42,790 nucleotides of DNA from Burkholderiales bacterium (GTDB lineage: Bacteria; Pseudomonadota; Gammaproteobacteria; Burkholderiales; Burkholderiaceae_D): contig JAPLQC010000060.1 of the NCBI GenBank assembly GCA_026399895.1, positions 1 to 42,790 of the forward strand, given 5' to 3'. Below, piece by piece: positions 33,748 through 40,624 of the stretch. The notes under the pieces are model-generated. The model saw only the letters and a list, made by a program, of their open reading frames with translations. It was not told the origin of the DNA and did not search any database. The translations under genes and the position numbers were made by a program. Within the stretch, counting starts at the first letter, position 1; the number at the start of each line of letters is the position of its first letter.

Positions 33748-34440
33748 ATGACAACAAGAACTCCCGACCTGCTGGCACTGTTGCGGGATCACGCAGACAA
33801 ATATGGCGATCAACTCGCCCATGTGCTGCCCGACCGAGATATCACCTACCGCCGCCTTTGGTCGCGCATCGAGCGCGGCTCGGCTCGCCTGTTTGGCGAA
33901 TGGGGTGTCCGAGAGGGAGACCTGGTGGCCTATGTCGGTCGTGGCCATCCGGATGCGATCGTGCTTTATTTCGCGCTGCTGCGTCTGGGTGCGATGCTGC
34001 TGCCGTTCGAGTCAGTGTCGACCTCTCAGGTTCAACAGATGCTCGCCGAGCGACAACCCAAGCTACTCATTCAAGATCATGAGGGTTCAATGACTGGGAT
34101 GACGATGGGATCTACGACAGGATCGACGACAGGATCGACGACAGGATCGACGACCTATGCGCTGGAAGCGCTGCTAGCCAACTGGAGCCATCACGATCCG
34201 CTGCTAATTGACGACCCGATGTCGCGCCCATCATTGTTCATGCGCGATGCAGCAGATGATTGGCAGCTGACGAGCCTTGATCAATTGTGTAGATCGCTGC
34301 CAGCGACACCGCGAACGAGTTTCATTGATCAGAATATCTTCACAACAGATTTGCTTAGAACTATCGTATTGCCATCATTACGTGATCATCAGTTGATGCA
34401 ATTTGCTGCCACTGACCGCGTGCCGGGTACGGGCTCCTAG
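33748..34440 (+). CDS. Shortened AMP-ligase-like protein (N-terminal domain only)
   Basis: A 230-residue protein. Its first 100 residues (LLALLRDHADKYGDQLAHVLPDRDITYRRLWSRIERGSARLFGEWGVREGDLVAYVGRGHPDAIVLYFALLRLGAMLLPFE) match the start of acyl-CoA synthetases and related AMP-forming enzymes. The Ser/Thr/Gly-rich ATP-binding signature, the adenine motif and the C-terminal lysine domain are all missing, so it cannot be a normal ligase. A TGST repeat (about residues 115-134), encoded by a 12-bp array, lies after this part. The remainder (SLFMRDAADDWQLTSLDQLCRSLPATPRT) retains motifs of a longer parent. It may be a remnant or a degenerate family with a non-enzymatic role. I use the ATG at 33748. 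Confidence 0.6.
   Translation: MTTRTPDLLALLRDHADKYGDQLAHVLPDRDITYRRLWSRIERGSARLFGEWGVREGDLVAYVGRGHPDAIVLYFALLRLGAMLLPFESVSTSQVQQMLAERQPKLLIQDHEGSMTGMTMGSTTGSTTGSTTGSTTYALEALLANWSHHDPLLIDDPMSRPSLFMRDAADDWQLTSLDQLCRSLPATPRTSFIDQNIFTTDLLRTIVLPSLRDHQLMQFAATDRVPGTGS
34090..34149 (+). repeat. In-frame 12-bp tandem repeat inside the AMP-ligase-like gene
   Basis: Units start at 34090, 34102, 34114, 34126 and 34138, each 12 bp. The last three share ACGACAGGATCG and encode (TTGS)n; the first two are diverged copies encoding MTGM and TMGS. The period keeps the frame. Confidence 0.88.
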
Positions 34441-34457
34441 AGTCCTGCTTGGTTTGG

Positions 34458-34522
34458 GCGATAAATAATCGAAATAAGTAATCGAAATAATTAATCGAAA
34501 TAATTAATCGAAATTCATACAC
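34458..34522 (+). repeat. 13-bp tandem repeat between the AMP-ligase-like gene and msrA
   Basis: Units start at 34458, 34471, 34484, 34497 and 34510, consensus GAAATAATTAATC. Two central units are identical, the outer ones decayed. Most units contain TAA at positions 5-7. The array begins 18 nt after the upstream stop and ends 31 nt before the msrA start. Confidence 0.9.
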
Positions 34523-34553
34523 GTCTCAGCGTGGAATAACTTAGGAGTGTCAA

Positions 34554-35084
34554 ATGAGTACAGAAATCGCAACCGTAGGCGGTGGCTGCTTCTGGTGTCT
34601 GGAAGCGGTGTACCAGGAAATGCGTGGTGTCTCGCTGGTCGAGTCTGGCTATAGCGGCGGCCATGTGGTGAACCCAAGCTACGAGGCGGTATGCGGCGGT
34701 TCAACTGGGCACGCAGAGGTGGTGCGGATTCATTTTGATCCTGCGCAGATCAGCTATCGCGACATCCTGGAGGTTTTTTTCACGATCCATGATCCGACCA
34801 CGCCTAACCGTCAGGGTAATGATGTCGGCACACAGTACCGCTCGGTGATCTATACGCATGATGCGCAGCAGATGGCGACAGCCAAGCAAGTGATCGCTGA
34901 GATGGCCCATGTCTGGGATGGTCCCATCGTCACCGAGTTGGCGGAGACGCCAGTGTTTTATCGGGCTGAGGAATATCACCAGAATTACTTCGTCAACAAT
35001 CCACTGCAGTCCTACTGCGTGTTTGTGGTGGAGCCCAAGGTAATGAAGTTTAAAAAGGTTTTTGGCCAGAGATTGGCGCGATAA
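34554..35084 (+). CDS. msrA: Peptide-methionine (S)-S-oxide reductase
   Basis: Repairs methionine-S-sulfoxide in proteins. The 176-residue protein has the catalytic GGCFWCLEAVYQ at residues 9-20, GYSGG, THPxY-like NPSYEAVCGGSTGHAEVV, FFTIHDPTTPNRQGNDVGTQYRS and AEEYHQNYF, all MsrA motifs. TAGGAG precedes the ATG by 8 nt. The stop codon lies in the first unit of a 16-bp tandem array. The preceding gene is unrelated. Confidence 0.96.
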   Translation: MSTEIATVGGGCFWCLEAVYQEMRGVSLVESGYSGGHVVNPSYEAVCGGSTGHAEVVRIHFDPAQISYRDILEVFFTIHDPTTPNRQGNDVGTQYRSVIYTHDAQQMATAKQVIAEMAHVWDGPIVTELAETPVFYRAEEYHQNYFVNNPLQSYCVFVVEPKVMKFKKVFGQRLAR

Positions 35085-35169
35085 AATCAGCTAACAATAA
35101 AAACTGCTAAAAATGATAATCGCCTACAATAAAAATTGCGAACAATAAAAATAGCTAGATATAGAACCT
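35074..35169 (+). repeat. 16-bp tandem repeat, six units, spanning the msrA stop codon
   Basis: Units start at 35074, 35090, 35106, 35122, 35138 and 35154, each 16 bp, consensus GC-AACAATAAAAA--. Positions 9-11 read TAA (the true msrA stop, 35082-35084), TAA, TGA, TAA, TAA and TAG. Because 16 leaves remainder 1 on division by 3, these stops fall in all three frames, twice each. The array fills the gap to the convergent cfa stop at 35183. Confidence 0.93.
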
Positions 35170-35182
35170 GCGAAAGCGATCG

Positions 35183-36385
35183 TCACTGGTACATATATTG
35201 GCGCGACCAAGGCAGATGGTTCGACGATCTTCCAGCTTTTCCACATAGCACTTGATACAGCGAGACCCAGTCATGTTCAAACGCATGCGCGCATCCCGCG
35301 AGGTAGATGCGCCAAATGCGATAGGTCTTGTCATCGACCAAGCTGCGGATAAGGTCGTCATTTCTTTCGAAGTTATCGACCCAATGTGTGCAGGTGTGAG
35401 CGTAGTGCCGGCGTAGATTTTCTACGTCCATGGTTTCTAGCCCACCGTCCTGCATTGCGAGCAGTACAGTACCGACATGGGGCAACTCGCCATGTGGGAA
35501 TACATACTGCGAAATAAACTCGCCAGCTCCATAGCGTGCCGTACGATGATCGGTATTGGTGGTGCAGATGCCATGGTTCATGATCAGCCCATCATCGGCG
35601 AGTAGCTGGCTCAGCTTAGCGAAGTACAGCGGGAGATTTTTTATGCCAACGTGCTCGAACATACCGACGCTCGTAATCCGGTCGTACTGTCCATACACAT
35701 CGCGATAGTCGAGTAGCTGTATGCTGACCTGATTTTCCAAGCCTAGCATTTTGATACGCTCAGTTGCCCATGCTCGTTGTTGTGCAGAGAGTGTGATGCC
35801 GACGCAGTGGGCGCCATAGTGCTGTGCAGCGCGAATCACCAACGCACCCCAGCCGCAGCCAATATCTAGCAATCGCTGACCTGGCTGTAGCGCGATCTTA
35901 TTCAAAATATGGTCTATCTTCTTCTGTTGCGCTGTCGTTAAGTCCTCATCACCTTGCTCGAAGTAAGCGCAGGAGTACACCATCTCACGATCGAGAAATG
36001 TCTGATAAAACTCATTTGATACGTCATAGTGATAAGCGATTGCGCGAGCATCCTGTGCTTTGCTATGTGACCTTGCTCTGAACAGCCGCCCAAGTCGCGA
36101 TCGATGACGTTGGCTGAGTTCGGCTAGCTGGTTGGCGATTTGAATAATGGCGCGTAGCCGACCCTCAACTTCCAGCTTGCCCTCAACATAAGCCCGACCG
36201 AGCGACTCAAGTGAAGGTTGCACCAAGTAAGCTAGCGCCGAAGGCTTGGGTACTCGAATCGTTACCTCCGGATGGCTGCCACCCAGATCGAGTTGATGAC
36301 CATTCCAGAGCTTAAGGCGCAGCGGTATCCCAATTTGGGTATACACACGACTGATCCAGCGATCGAGCTTTTTCTCCCAAAACAT
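35183..36385 (-). CDS. cfa: Cyclopropane-fatty-acyl-phospholipid synthase
   Basis: Adds a methylene group from S-adenosylmethionine to unsaturated fatty acids of membrane lipids. The 400-residue protein has an N-terminal lipid-binding part, AIAYHYDVSNEFYQTFLDREMVYSCAYF, the SAM motif LLDIGCGWGALVIRAAQHYGAHCVGITLS, and YDRITSVGMFEHVG, all Cfa motifs. It converges on msrA with the 16-bp array between. The 140 bp to pdxH hold no gene. Confidence 0.95.
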   Translation of the reverse strand: MFWEKKLDRWISRVYTQIGIPLRLKLWNGHQLDLGGSHPEVTIRVPKPSALAYLVQPSLESLGRAYVEGKLEVEGRLRAIIQIANQLAELSQRHRSRLGRLFRARSHSKAQDARAIAYHYDVSNEFYQTFLDREMVYSCAYFEQGDEDLTTAQQKKIDHILNKIALQPGQRLLDIGCGWGALVIRAAQHYGAHCVGITLSAQQRAWATERIKMLGLENQVSIQLLDYRDVYGQYDRITSVGMFEHVGIKNLPLYFAKLSQLLADDGLIMNHGICTTNTDHRTARYGAGEFISQYVFPHGELPHVGTVLLAMQDGGLETMDVENLRRHYAHTCTHWVDNFERNDDLIRSLVDDKTYRIWRIYLAGCAHAFEHDWVSLYQVLCGKAGRSSNHLPWSRQYMYQ

Positions 36386-36525
36386 AGCCCACCTCCCGCA
36401 TGGGACTGTGCTGTCTGCTCAGGATCAGTGCATTGATGTGTATCTAAATGCCTTAAACAAACTAACGTTGGCGTTCTTAGTGGCGTCTTACGTGGCTCAG
36501 AGAAAGCGTTTTTCAATAAGCCCTA

Positions 36526-37167
36526 TCAGGGTTGTAGGCGGACTCTTGACCAGTGCCCGTCAGGCTCTCGCTGGTAAGCGATTCGATCATGCAAGCGCGA
36601 GCGCCGTCCCTGCCAAAACTCTATCCAGCTCGGATTTAGCCGGTAGCCACCCCAGTGTGATGGGCGTGGTGGCTGTTCACCGAAGCTTGCTTCCGCTTCT
36701 ACAAATTGCTGCTCGAGCTGCTCACGGCTGGCGATAGTTCTGCTCTGCGCCGAGGCGATTGCGCCGATACGACTCTTCAACGGGCGGATACCAAAGTAGG
36801 CATCACTTTCTTCAGTTGCGACACGCTCGACAATGCCTTCAATACGAATCTGTCGCTCGAGGTCGTGCCAGTGAAAACTTAATGCTGCATGGGGGTTCTG
36901 CAGTAGCTCTTCACCTTTACGGCTTTGGTAGTTGGTATAGAACGTGAAGCCGCGTTCATCGAAGTCTTTGAGTAGCACGATGCGCAGTGATGGTCGCCCA
37001 CTATTGTCGACCGTCGCTAGCCCCATCGCATTTGGTTCAGGGACTTCTGTCTCAACTGCCTGCTGGAACCATTTTGCGAACTGCTTAATCGGATCGTTAT
37101 CCACTTCTTGTTCAGAGAGGGTGGCTTGGCTGTAATCACGGCGAAGATCGGCGATAGATAGTGTCAT
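36526..37167 (-). CDS. pdxH: Pyridoxamine 5'-phosphate oxidase
   Basis: FMN enzyme of 213 residues that makes pyridoxal 5'-phosphate. It starts with the family's usual MTLSIADLRRDY and has LATVDNSGRPSLRIVLLKDFDERGFTFYTNYQSRKGEEL, FHWHDLERQIRIEGIVERV and the end RPSHWGGYRLNP with FWQGRRSRLHDRIAY, which form the PLP and FMN sites. MFS and pdxH are on the same strand, 32 bp apart in transcription order, pdxH first. Confidence 0.96.
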   Translation of the reverse strand: MTLSIADLRRDYSQATLSEQEVDNDPIKQFAKWFQQAVETEVPEPNAMGLATVDNSGRPSLRIVLLKDFDERGFTFYTNYQSRKGEELLQNPHAALSFHWHDLERQIRIEGIVERVATEESDAYFGIRPLKSRIGAIASAQSRTIASREQLEQQFVEAEASFGEQPPRPSHWGGYRLNPSWIEFWQGRRSRLHDRIAYQREPDGHWSRVRLQP

Positions 37168-37199
37168 GGTGAGTTTTTATTAAATTGCGATGAAAATAT

Positions 37200-38384
37200 T
37201 CATACATTGTTTTGGCGATTGGCAGAAGCAAGCCGCGCACGACGAGCGGCGACCGGAATGGCGAAAGTAATCAATGCGCCCAGCCCCCAGAATACGGCAA
37301 ATGGTCCCAGCACAGCGCCCATGGCCCCGTAGGCTAGCGGTAGCGAAACAGAAGACAAATTTCCCAGGCTAGCGCGGATTGCAATGGCCTCAGCGCCGCG
37401 GCCTGATGGCGCACCGCTATGGAGTAGTGCCAGTACATTCGGCTGACCGCTACCCAGCGCGAGCCCGAGTGCGAAAGCTGCTGCCGCCATCGTCAGCGGC
37501 TGCTGTGCGAAAGGTAGCAGCAGGTAGCATAGGGCGGCGGCGGCAAGTGTGATGCTCAAAATCCGCCACTCATGATGGCGGCGCAGGATGATGGGCATGG
37601 CAATACGCACGGTGAAGGTGGCAACTGAGAAGCTGGCCAGGATCAAACCGATCGTCGATGCAGAGAAACCGAGCTGCGTGCCACGAACCGGCACGATGAA
37701 AGTAAACAAGTCCCACGCTGCAGCGAGGGTGATACCAACAAAGTACAGACCACGTAGCTCGCGATGGCCGAGCAACTGCAATGCGCTGCTACGAGCGCGC
37801 GGATGTGTGCTCTGATTGACGGGTAGATTTTTCAGGGTAGAGCTGGAGGCGATCGAAAAAGCGAGTAGCGTAAAGACGCTACACACTAGAAATGCGACGG
37901 CATGACCCGCATGGTCGATGGTGAAGCCCGCCATCATCGGGCCGATGAATGCCGATACCGAAAAACCGACGGCCAGTTGCGAGAAGCCAGCGGTCTTTTC
38001 TTCCCCCTCCAGCATCGTACCTACCGCATACTGAGTTGCAATGAAAATCGCCATGAACCCGGTGCCGATCAATACGGCCGCGACATAAAGCCCGGCGACC
38101 GATTGCACAGCTGCAGCCACTAATACACCCGCAGAGCCAATCAGAGCGCCGAAGCGCAGCGGCTGGTAGACACCGATACGATCGATGATTCGCCCCATAC
38201 CTACTGCCAACAGCATGGGAAACACCGCGAACAGGGCGATTAATGTGCCGACCGTGAACTCTGAGGCATGCAGCGACAGCGCATAGAGCGAGGTAGTCAC
38301 GCGCGCCGCCGCAAGCGCGACATGGGCACAGACAGCGACGCCAATCAAGGCAAGCAGTGGGGAGGGGCGGGGCACGAGGGTCAA
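37200..38384 (-). CDS. MFS transporter
   Basis: A 394-residue protein with twelve hydrophobic segments. LIALFAVFPMLLAVGMGRIIDRIGVYQPLRFGALIG carries the loop 2-3 motif of major facilitators (G-x-x-x-D-R-x-G). The second half begins near the TLKNLPVNQSTHPRARSSALQLLGHRELRG loop. The substrate is unknown. Its 5' end faces tcdA across 70 bp with divergent promoters. Confidence 0.88.
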   Translation of the reverse strand: MTLVPRPSPLLALIGVAVCAHVALAAARVTTSLYALSLHASEFTVGTLIALFAVFPMLLAVGMGRIIDRIGVYQPLRFGALIGSAGVLVAAAVQSVAGLYVAAVLIGTGFMAIFIATQYAVGTMLEGEEKTAGFSQLAVGFSVSAFIGPMMAGFTIDHAGHAVAFLVCSVFTLLAFSIASSSTLKNLPVNQSTHPRARSSALQLLGHRELRGLYFVGITLAAAWDLFTFIVPVRGTQLGFSASTIGLILASFSVATFTVRIAMPIILRRHHEWRILSITLAAAALCYLLLPFAQQPLTMAAAAFALGLALGSGQPNVLALLHSGAPSGRGAEAIAIRASLGNLSSVSLPLAYGAMGAVLGPFAVFWGLGALITFAIPVAARRARLASANRQNNV

Positions 38385-38442
38385 CAGCAGATCAGTCAGG
38401 GTACGCAGGCGACAGTGTACGTCGAACCTGAATCCTGTCCGT

Positions 38443-38448
38443 TAGAAT
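38443..38448 (+). promoter_or_regulatory. Candidate -10 element of tcdA, leaderless geometry
   Basis: TAGAAT within GTTAGAAT is followed by 6 nt and the ATG at 38455. No Shine-Dalgarno is present. No clear -35 is seen. Confidence 0.4.
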
Positions 38449-38454
38449 GCGGTG

Positions 38455-39339
38455 ATGTCTGCTGCCTCTCCCCTGCCCAAGCATCCGAACAATCCGGACA
38501 ATCTTGATCAAACGAGCAATCCGAATCCTCACGATGTTGAGGTGGATGCGGATCGTCGCTTTGCGGGTGTCGCTCGCCTGTACGGCGCGGCGGGTCTGGC
38601 GCGATTCCGTGCTGCTCATGTATGTGTGATCGGAGTAGGCGGTGTTGGTTGCTGGGCCGTCGAGGCGTTGGCGCGCAGTGCGATTGGTCGCATTACGATG
38701 ATCGATCTGGATCATCTTGCTGAATCCAACGTTAATCGCCAAATCCATGCACTGACCGATACTCTGGGCAAGGCCAAGGTCCTGGCGCTGGCTGAGCGCA
38801 TCGCGCAGATTAATCCTCTGTGTCAAGTTGAGGGCGTTGAAGAATTTATTAGTGCCGAGAATGTGGCGCAGCTGATTGTGCCTGGTCGTTTTGATTTCGT
38901 GATTGACGCTATCGATGATGCGCGGGCCAAAACAGCGCTAATCGTCCATTGCCGTGAGCAGCGAATTCCCTTAGTGACCATAGGCAGTGCCGGTGGACAA
39001 ATCGACCCAACCCGCATCGAAGTCTGCGATTTGTCGCGCACGGAGCAAGAACCCTTGCTCGCGCGTGTGCGCAAGAATTTGCGTATTCGGCATGGCTTTC
39101 CGCGCGGTCGCAAACACAAGTTCGGTATTGATGCGGTGTACTCGACCGAGCCACTGCGCTTCCCTGAACAAAGCTTGCCTGATCAGGAAGACGCCGAGTC
39201 TGGCGTGGATGAAAGCACGGGTCTCACCGGTCTTCATTGCGCGGGCTATGGATCTGCAGTGGTAGTTACGGCCAGCTTCGGTTTCATCGCTGCGGCATAT
39301 GTGCTGAATCAACTCGCCAGTTCCGCTCGGGCCGCCTAG
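38455..39339 (+). CDS. tcdA: tRNA threonylcarbamoyladenosine dehydratase
   Basis: Cyclises t6A37 of tRNA to ct6A using ATP; a member of the E1-like/ThiF family. The 294-residue protein has VARLYGAAGLARFRAAHVCVIGVGGVGCWAVEALARSAIG, DLDHLAESNVNRQIHA, INPLCQVEGVEEFI, FDFVIDAIDDARAKTALI and the C-terminal GSAVVVTASFGFIAAAYVL, matching CsdL/TcdA. The first 30 residues are a low-complexity Asn/Pro/Asp-rich extension encoded by a 9-bp array. The ATG at 38455 is preferred over a GTG just before it. TsaC in the same window makes the t6A precursor. The 3' end lies in a 10-bp array. Confidence 0.92.
   Translation: MSAASPLPKHPNNPDNLDQTSNPNPHDVEVDADRRFAGVARLYGAAGLARFRAAHVCVIGVGGVGCWAVEALARSAIGRITMIDLDHLAESNVNRQIHALTDTLGKAKVLALAERIAQINPLCQVEGVEEFISAENVAQLIVPGRFDFVIDAIDDARAKTALIVHCREQRIPLVTIGSAGGQIDPTRIEVCDLSRTEQEPLLARVRKNLRIRHGFPRGRKHKFGIDAVYSTEPLRFPEQSLPDQEDAESGVDESTGLTGLHCAGYGSAVVVTASFGFIAAAYVLNQLASSARAA
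38485..38529 (+). repeat. In-frame 9-bp repeat in the N-terminal extension of tcdA
   Basis: Five 9-bp units start at 38485, 38494, 38503, 38512 and 38521. Units 1, 2 and 4 share CCGAACAAT-like sequence; unit 3 is decayed. It encodes the Asn/Pro/Asp-rich extension (PNNPDNLDQTSNPNP). The period keeps the frame. Confidence 0.65.
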
Positions 39340-39406
39340 TACCTCCAAGTACCGCCTAGTTCCGCCGCGCTTCCTCTTTACTCCCTAACTTCCTAACTCC
39401 CTAACT
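39321..39406 (+). repeat. 10-bp then 8-bp tandem array at the tcdA 3' end
   Basis: Units start at 39321, 39331, 39341, 39351, 39361, 39371 and 39381 with 10-bp spacing (ACCGCCTAGT-like). The real tcdA stop TAG (39337-39339) is in the second and recurs in the fourth. From 39383 the array turns into three 8-bp units CCCTAACT/TCCTAACT, each with TAA. Other units have lost the stop triplet. Confidence 0.75.
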
Positions 39407-39757
39407 CATCCGACCCAACGCTGGGGACACTTCGTCCACCCGGCGGGATGGTATTCGTCTTGCTGAAAATCAAATTCTCGGGCATTTGCGGCGAAAATAG
39501 TTAGTAAACACTTACATTAAAAATTAGTTAAATCAATGGTTGTGTTAATCAACAACACTATTTGACACATTTGTACTATTTAACTTTTGACAATACCCGC
39601 CGACACTGCAGTCAATGACAAATAAGCAACACTTTGTCAGGCATCCGTCGGTGGATTTCCCCCAGTACGGATCGGCGCTTCGGCGTCACCGCTCAGCCTT
39701 GTGCTGCCTCGGTGCCCGAGCATTTGCAGTTGATCTCGTTAATCAAGGAGTCGGTAA
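39407..39757 (+). promoter_or_regulatory. AT-rich upstream region and leader of flp
   Basis: No gene is seen here. From about 39495 to 39600 the DNA is strikingly AT-rich, with two TTTGACA strings (39561 and 39586), so a promoter lies here, but no good -10 at 17-bp spacing could be fixed. The repeated TTTGACA may be a regulator site. A hairpin GGCGC-TTCG-GCGTC (39674-39687) with a UUCG tetraloop lies in the likely leader. AAGGAG sits 9 nt before the flp ATG. Confidence 0.45.
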
Positions 39758-39958
39758 ATGAACACATTGATGCAAAAGCTGCGGTCCTTCCTCGCTGATG
39801 AGCAGGGTGCGACTGCTGTCGAGTACGGCCTAATGATCGCACTGATTGCCGCAGCCATTCTCGTCACAGTCGGACTGTTGGGGACTGAACTCAACACCAA
39901 ATTTACCAGCGTGAAGGACGCAGTCAAGAACGCCGGTACCACAGGCACGGGTCCTTGA
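39758..39958 (+). CDS. flp: Flp/Fap type IVb pilin subunit
   Basis: A 66-residue prepilin, the major subunit of Tad/Flp pili. The leader ends at G17, with cleavage expected before A18 in EQGATAVEYGLMIALIAAAIL; E22 and Y23 are the conserved Glu-Tyr of Flp pilins. The tail is short and Gly/Thr rich. Processing would be by the CpaA peptidase encoded next. A strong hairpin follows the gene, suggesting its mRNA is expressed at higher level than the downstream genes. Confidence 0.95.
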   Translation: MNTLMQKLRSFLADEQGATAVEYGLMIALIAAAILVTVGLLGTELNTKFTSVKDAVKNAGTTGTGP

Positions 39959-39978
39959 TCCAGAGGATTCGCAGGATG

Positions 39979-40004
39979 GGATGGCGGTTAATCAACCGCC
40001 ATCC
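39979..40004 (+). terminator. Perfect hairpin between flp and cpaA
   Basis: GGATGGCGGTT and AACCGCCATCC form an 11-bp perfect stem with an AATC loop, 20 nt after the flp stop. No T-run follows, so it may be a partial terminator or a 3' stabiliser of the pilin mRNA instead of a full stop. Confidence 0.7.
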
Positions 40005-40042
40005 GCCAAGTGCCTTCACTAACTTTTTACGCGACGACGATC

Positions 40043-40594
40043 ATGAGTGAATTTTCCACGATTCCGCCAGTTCTATCTTTCACTAGTACAGCGGCAGTGC
40101 TGATCACCGCTTGGCTAGCCGCCGCCTCTGACTGGAAGCACTGGCGCATACCGAACCAGTTACTCGCAGCGAGTATGGCTGCTGCCCTGATGTTCTCGAT
40201 GTTCACACCCGACAGCCTGACGCTGCGCGATTGTTTACTCGGCGGCGTCACCGGGCTGTTGATCCTAATGCCTTTTTATCTGATGGGCGGCATGGGTGCC
40301 GGCGATGTCAAGTTGTTGGGCGTACTCGGCATGCATATGGGCTGGTTGGCGACCTTACATGTCGCTCTTATTAGCGCACTAGTAGGAGGTGTTTGGGCGA
40401 TTGCTCTGCTATTTGCACGCTCACCCTATGCCGACTGGATGAGTGCCATGGGTGAAGGGATGATGTATTCGCGTAAGCGTATTCCTGCGCCGCAAATGTT
40501 GAAGGATTCACGTGCAACGCTGCCCTATGGCGTGGTGATTGCAATCGGAAGCACCTTGGTCCTCATCGCGATCGAGATGTATCCGAATCGTTGA
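40043..40594 (+). CDS. cpaA: Prepilin peptidase (A24 family) of the Flp pilus
   Basis: A 183-residue polytopic aspartyl peptidase that removes the Flp prepilin leader at the inner membrane. It has the first catalytic Asp in AASDWKHWRIPNQLL and the second in GGMGAGDVKLLG, the GxGD motif. It is the short form without the N-terminal methylase domain, as usual for Tad loci (TadV/CpaA). An upstream GTG (40010) is possible but almost touches the hairpin, so I take the ATG at 40043. cpaB follows after 30 bp. Confidence 0.9.
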   Translation: MSEFSTIPPVLSFTSTAAVLITAWLAAASDWKHWRIPNQLLAASMAAALMFSMFTPDSLTLRDCLLGGVTGLLILMPFYLMGGMGAGDVKLLGVLGMHMGWLATLHVALISALVGGVWAIALLFARSPYADWMSAMGEGMMYSRKRIPAPQMLKDSRATLPYGVVIAIGSTLVLIAIEMYPNR

Positions 40595-40624
40595 TTACGT
40601 AGCGACTAAGCGTCCGGAGGAAAT

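Noticed and set aside
35074..35169. CRISPR-like array (also considered at 5558-5648 and 33047-33130)
   Set aside because: The units are 13-16 bp, directly adjacent, without spacers, and no cas gene is present.
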